From Tridacna crocea (Eukaryota > Mollusca > Bivalvia > Cardiida > Cardiidae): a stretch of 64,000 nt of DNA. The DNA lies in contig OX031065.1 of assembly GCA_943736015.1 (NCBI GenBank), forward strand, positions 35,044,427-35,108,426, in the 5' to 3' direction. The notes below the pieces were generated by a model. That model saw only the letters and a program-made list of their open reading frames with translations, was not told where the DNA came from and searched no databases. Each line of letters starts with the position of its first letter. Within the stretch, counting starts at the first letter, position 1. Shown piece after piece: positions 53,801 to 59,800 of this stretch. The translations under genes were made by a program, and so were the position numbers.

Positions 53801-56800
53801 TCCAATTTTGACTAGTCTAAAATTATGTTGTTTAATAAAGAGTTAATAATGCTGAATGTTTTTCATTAATCCATTTAGGAGATTCACTGGAGAGCTTGCC
53901 ACAAAGGCAAATAGTGTGCTTGCTGTAGACTTCATGGAGAAATTTGTCACGAAGAATAAAGAAACCAATAATCACCACAAAAATGTCACCTTCAGATGTG
54001 AGGATGTAACAAAGTTAGACCTTGCAACTAACAGGTAAGTTGATTACTGGCCTGTATCATGTGTTATGCCACATATATATCAAACATACCCTAAATCAGC
54101 TTACAGTGATCTTTGTCTACTCTCTGTACAAAAGAAACAGTGTTATTCTTTCGCACAGAATGTAGACAAAGATCATTGCGAGCTGATTTAGAGTGCCCCC
54201 CCCCCTCCTCAAAGCATAAAGATTTACTATTTTTAAGTTTTAGTTACTGCAGTTAAAATCAATTATTGGATGTGAAACAGGATTTTTGCTCAGATGTTTT
54301 ATAGAACATAAATTTATGGTCTATTGGTTTATGAGAACATTTGATTTCTTTCTAATTTCAAATCAAAGGATGTAGAAAAGTTGATTATTTGATATGTAGC
54401 ATCGTCTAATATCAAGTTTGTCCTAGGGACTGAGATGGGCCCTTTCGAAGCCTTCATGGATTACATTATTCACCGCAGTTATCATTTAGAAGAAAGTTAG
54501 TTTTGTAGAAATAAGTAATTACTGAAATAATTCATAGGCTATGGTTTTTGAACTTTGTTTGGTGAAATATCTGTTCCAATTATGCTTGTAAAATCAATTT
54601 CAGACTGAAGTCAAGGTCACTGTCACTAGCAGCAACAATAACTAAAGTATTGAAATATAAAAGAAGTTTAGAATGTACAAAAACAGTAGCAGAAAATTTG
54701 CAAAAAGTTCACTGTTCAGGGTGTTACGGGAGACCACTCCTTCCTGCATGGCATACTCCCGATTTAAATACAATACCTGGCTGCTGCGTCAGGGAGATAT
54801 CTCTTTGGCTCAGTGGTTATGGTATTGGCCTTGCGTCCGGGAGTTCGGGGTTCGAATCCCGCTCGGTACCTTATTTCTGCCATGCATTTATTCATTTGTT
54901 TCTTTGTTACGGACTTCGTTCGTAAGAAGGGTGACACATGTGTAAGTTACAGCTTTGGTAAAAATGAAAGTCACATACTAATTTTAAACAAAATAAAAAA
55001 GAAGCTGTGAACCCTTTCCCACACAAGCCCATGTTTTAACATCCCTGGGGAAGAAGGCTTTAGAAAAAAATTGTAGGAAAAGGAGAAAATGTAGGTAACC
55101 AGCATTTTCTGCCTTTTCGGCATTGTTTTCTTTTCTTACAAAGGATAAATCCAGATTCTGAGTGGCAATTTCTCTGTTGTTTGTGTATTTTGAAATTTGG
55201 ACATCTCTGAAAGTGTATCATTCAGTAAAGGTCAAAGTGCTAAGCATGTAGGGAACTTACTTTGCATACTAAAGTTAAGCCACGGTTGGCTCAAACGAGT
55301 ATTGTGGTATCATCATTGTCCTCCTGTTATCATTAGGTTCTTAATATTAATGAGGTCAAGGAATTGGTGAAATCACATGATTGATCATGGATATGACTTT
55401 ATGGAGCAAAAAATGTGAAAAGAAAAAATAACCCTTCATAATTATTTGACTTTTTAGCAAAGAAAGTGTGCTTAAGTTGTTTGATGATACATAATACATA
55501 AAATATGTGATATACAGACATGTTTCTTATACGTATAGGTTGCAAAAGTCTAAAATTTTTCTTATGATTTTGCCGCTGTTTATCCTTAGAGACTGTTTTG
55601 CAACTACAGTTGACTTTGCGGCCAGTATAGATGAGCAAAGATGCAGTACAAACTGTGCAGCCAGATCTTTTATCTACAACGTTTGCTCTGCTGACATTCT
55701 TTAGACAAGAATAGCCTTGAAATTGTTCTTATTAAGGTGTTATTCCTAGACAAAAAATTGATATTGGGTTTAGTAGTCTGTAAGAGAAAAATTGATAAAT
55801 AAATATTGGTAAAATCACAATTCCAAAACAGCTATCCTCTATTTAACCCATTACCACCCAGTCCCTACTTTTGACGACCCTGAGAAAGAAGCCTTTTGAA
55901 AACATTGTTAGAAAAGGAGAAAATGCTGGTTACCAGCATTTTTACCTTTTCCCACAATGTTTTCTACTCTTTACAAAACAAATTTCAAATTTTTAGTCAC
56001 TTTTATTTTGTCGTCTGCAAATGCTTTCAATTTAGACCAGTCCAAATTTTGTCGTTTGGTAAAGGGTTAAACTCATGTAAAATGGCCAAGTTATTCATTA
56101 ATTTTTTGTATATTCTCAGTTATGACCTTGTTTTTTCCAACTGGTTGATGATGTATCTAGAGGACGAAGAGACGCAGACTCTTGTGAAAAAAGAGTTGTC
56201 ATGGTTACGGGAAGATGGTTATCTGTTTGCGAGAGAATCTTGTGTGAAACAGTCAGGTATCTATGCTTCTCAGTTATTTGTAGAGTTTATATTTATAGCT
56301 AGGAAGTGTTTCCAGCCAGCTGGGGAGTCTTTCCTTTCTGTAACATAATGCCAAACATCTTCTTGGGAAGAAAGCTTCCCAAAGTATGGTCATGAGGGCA
56401 TGGGATTGTCTAGATATGGGTTAAACCTCTACCACTCAACAAAAGTTTGGACTCGTCCATATTGAAAGCATCTCAAAACATGATCATGAAAGCATGGGAT
56501 TTTCTGCTAGTAGACTTATTCCGTATTAAAAGTACATGTATTTATAGAGGATACAAAGAATTAACGTGAATCATTGGATGAAATTTATGTTTGACGAAGT
56601 AGAAAATATTGTGGGAAAAGAAGAAAATGCTGGTTATCAGCATTTTCTCCTTTTTTCTCAATATTTTCAAAAGCCTCTTTCATCAAGATAATCAAAACTT
56701 TGGGTTGTGTGATAATGGTTAAACCCACAGAGCCTTAAGCTAATCTGAACTTGTCCGTCCTCAATATAGTGACTGCTAACCTGTGGTTCTTGTGGTTGAC

Positions 56801-59800
56801 ATGTGTCACAACTGTCTACTTGAGACATAGATATATCACTGGATGAAAAAAGTGACAAAAATGGAAGTTTTTGTAAGAAATCAAAATGCCTTTCTTGAGT
56901 TATTTTGAAAATAATCTGGGAAAATTTTTTTTTTTTTCACACAATGCTTTCAAATATACTGATAGCTATCATAACATACACAAAACTTTGTTTTGTGTAG
57001 AATTTTACCCGAGATAATTTTCATGAATTATGTTTTGCAGGTAACAAAAAACGTGGTCAGAATCCAACAAAATATCGAGATCCTCAAGTGTATCTGGCAA
57101 TATTTACTACTGTCAACATTCCAACAGAAAACGAAGATGAAGAATTTGGCTTTGAACTAGTTTTGTCACGTCCTGTCTATTCCTATATAAAGGTATTCAT
57201 TCTCTACCCTACAGTTCTCTCTTGAAACAGCCCTGAGTGAAGAGGCCTTTGTAAACATTTCGAACCCAGTTGAGCCAATTTTTGTTTTTTTAACTCTTTT
57301 CCACACGAGAAAATTTTAGACTGGTCCAAATTGAAAGCATTTGCAGATGACAAAATAAAGGTGACTGAAAAATTGAAATTTGTTCTTGGAAGGGTAGAAC
57401 ACTGTGGGAAAAGGAGAAAATGATGGTTACCAGCATTTTCTCCTTTTCCCACAGTGTTTTCAAATGGCTTTTTTCTCAGGGGCACCAAAATTAGGGATCG
57501 TGTGGTAATGGGTTAATGCTATTTTTTGACTCTTACCTGTGATGCATTAGAGAAAAGTAGTCAGTGGCTCGAAAAGAAAGCTGTGTCTGTACTGGTAGGA
57601 GAGTCAGGAAACACATGTCTAGGCGCACTGACCACAGGCACTTGGTCCAGTAATTTGTTTGGTATCTTGTAAGTAAATATAGACAAGGGGTCAAACATGA
57701 CCAAAGGGCAGATATTACCGGATTTGAATTTAGGCCCAATTACAAAATCAATTTTGATTCAATTTTGTCATGAAATGTACTAACTCACAGCTAAACGAAT
57801 ACGATGATGCCTCAGATTATAACTATAATCAATCTGTTTACCAAACACAGAACGAGATATCGAGCAAATTAGTGTCAATTTTGAAGGTCAGACACAACCA
57901 TGAAACTGGGACACCACTCTACTTTCAGGGCTAAATGGCACATCTCCACCATTGACAGCCGGTTTTCCTACAAAGCATGGATTAAAAGCATGCTAATAAA
58001 TAGCTTACAGATTACTTTTCCTGTCGATATTGATCAACCAGGGAACAAAACCAGTTATTAACTAATTATGAAATGTAAATGCCATTAAAAGGGGACTTTT
58101 TTCAAACTGACAGGGAGAATGGCGGTCGCCATTTTGGAGGAAGTGAAAAATTATGTACACTCTGATTTCAAGCATCTGAAAGATTGGTTGGCCCAAGATA
58201 CACATTGGAAATTTCCTAATAGATAAAAGGGAAATCTTTTAATGAAATGGAAGTTGTCAATTATTATGGTCTGAAATTGACGGTTGAGCAAAAACTTTCC
58301 ATTGATAGTTTAGGCTCATTGTCTGAAACACATTGGTGGCATTCACATTATTAGCAAATAATGGCAAAAACATGTATTAGAAAAAGAAAAGTTATTGGTT
58401 GGGTCACCTGAAACACATTTTCTTTTCCTAATACTTAACCCATTACCACACAATCCATACTTTTGACACCCCTCAGAATGAAGCCTTTGGAAAACATTGT
58501 GGAAAAAGGAGAAAATGCTGGTAACCAGCATTTTCTCCTTTTCCCACATTGTTTTCTACCCTTTACAGAACAAATTTCAAATTTTCAGTCACTTTTATTT
58601 TGTCGTCTGCAAATGCTTTCAATTTGGACCAGACTAAAATTTTGTTGTTTGGTAATGGGTTAAACTCTTTAGCAAACGATATACATTTAGAGTCACTTGT
58701 TCATCTTGGAAGCATTTGCAAATGGTATTACGGCTCAGATGATAGGATTTGCCCATGATGGAGTAGAAAGCATTGTGGAAAAAGGATAAAATGCTGGTCA
58801 CCAGCATTTTATCTTTTTCCCACAATGTTTTCCAAAGCTTTACTCTTAAGGGTCATTAGAACTCAGGAATGTTTGGTAAAGGGTTATTGGTAAAGCCACA
58901 CTCACCAACAAATCTTTGGCATTATACCATCTCATAATTTCAAGAGTGGGTGTCTGAGTTTTTCGGAAAGTGTGTTGCTGCAAATTAACCCTTTACCACA
59001 GAATCCCAAGTTTTAACAACCTGATAAAGAAGTTTTTTTTAAAACACTGTGGGAAAAGGAGAAAATACTGGTAACCAGCACTTTCTCCTTTTCCTACAAT
59101 GTTTTGTAGCCTATATGAAACATAAACCATTATCTGGGCTAAATTTAATTTGTAGTCTGAAAATGCTGTCATTTTGGTATGGTCCAAAACTTTGTTGTCT
59201 GGTAAAGATTTGTACGGGCCAAGCCCCGATAGTTCAGTGGGTGACGTAGGACAGGAATTGAGAAAAGGGTTCTGTGGTTTGATTTCCCAGCTCAACCAGT
59301 TTCCTTCGAGGATTGATGATGGCATGGGATCGTCCGAGGATTTATGATAGTTATTGCCTCAGATATCATTTCTCTATCACTGCCGATCATTCCTTGACAA
59401 TTTATGTGTGGGAAAGCAGCCACTGGCTTCTTAGTATACTGTGTGAAGTATAGGTAGCAAGAACCCTAGAAATTTTATTTAAAGATTTGGATTTTACAGT
59501 AAGAACCCCAGCAAGGTATGGATCATCAATTTTAAATGCATCGTTTCTGTACAAAAACCAATTTTGTGGGTACTCATTTGAATTGTTTCTTTGAGACAAT
59601 TCTGTTGAGTATCCATAACATAGTTTTAACCACACAATCACTACTTTTGATGACCCTGAGAAAGAAGCCTATCGAAAACATTGTTGGAAAAGGAGAAAAT
59701 GCTGGTAACCAGCATTTTCTCCTTTTCCCACAATGTTTTTTACCCTTCACAAAACAAATCCAAATTTTCAGTTACTCTTATTTTGTCATCTGCAAATGTG

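Noticed and set aside
54806-54872. Possible functional tRNA gene
   Set aside because: A and B boxes are good, but the T stem has two mismatches and no acceptor stem pairs. A SINE head fits better.
55896-56348. 150-codon frame read as a single exon
   Set aside because: Only 56120-56256 belongs to the PMT gene. The front part is a family A element and the tail is intron past the donor at 56257.
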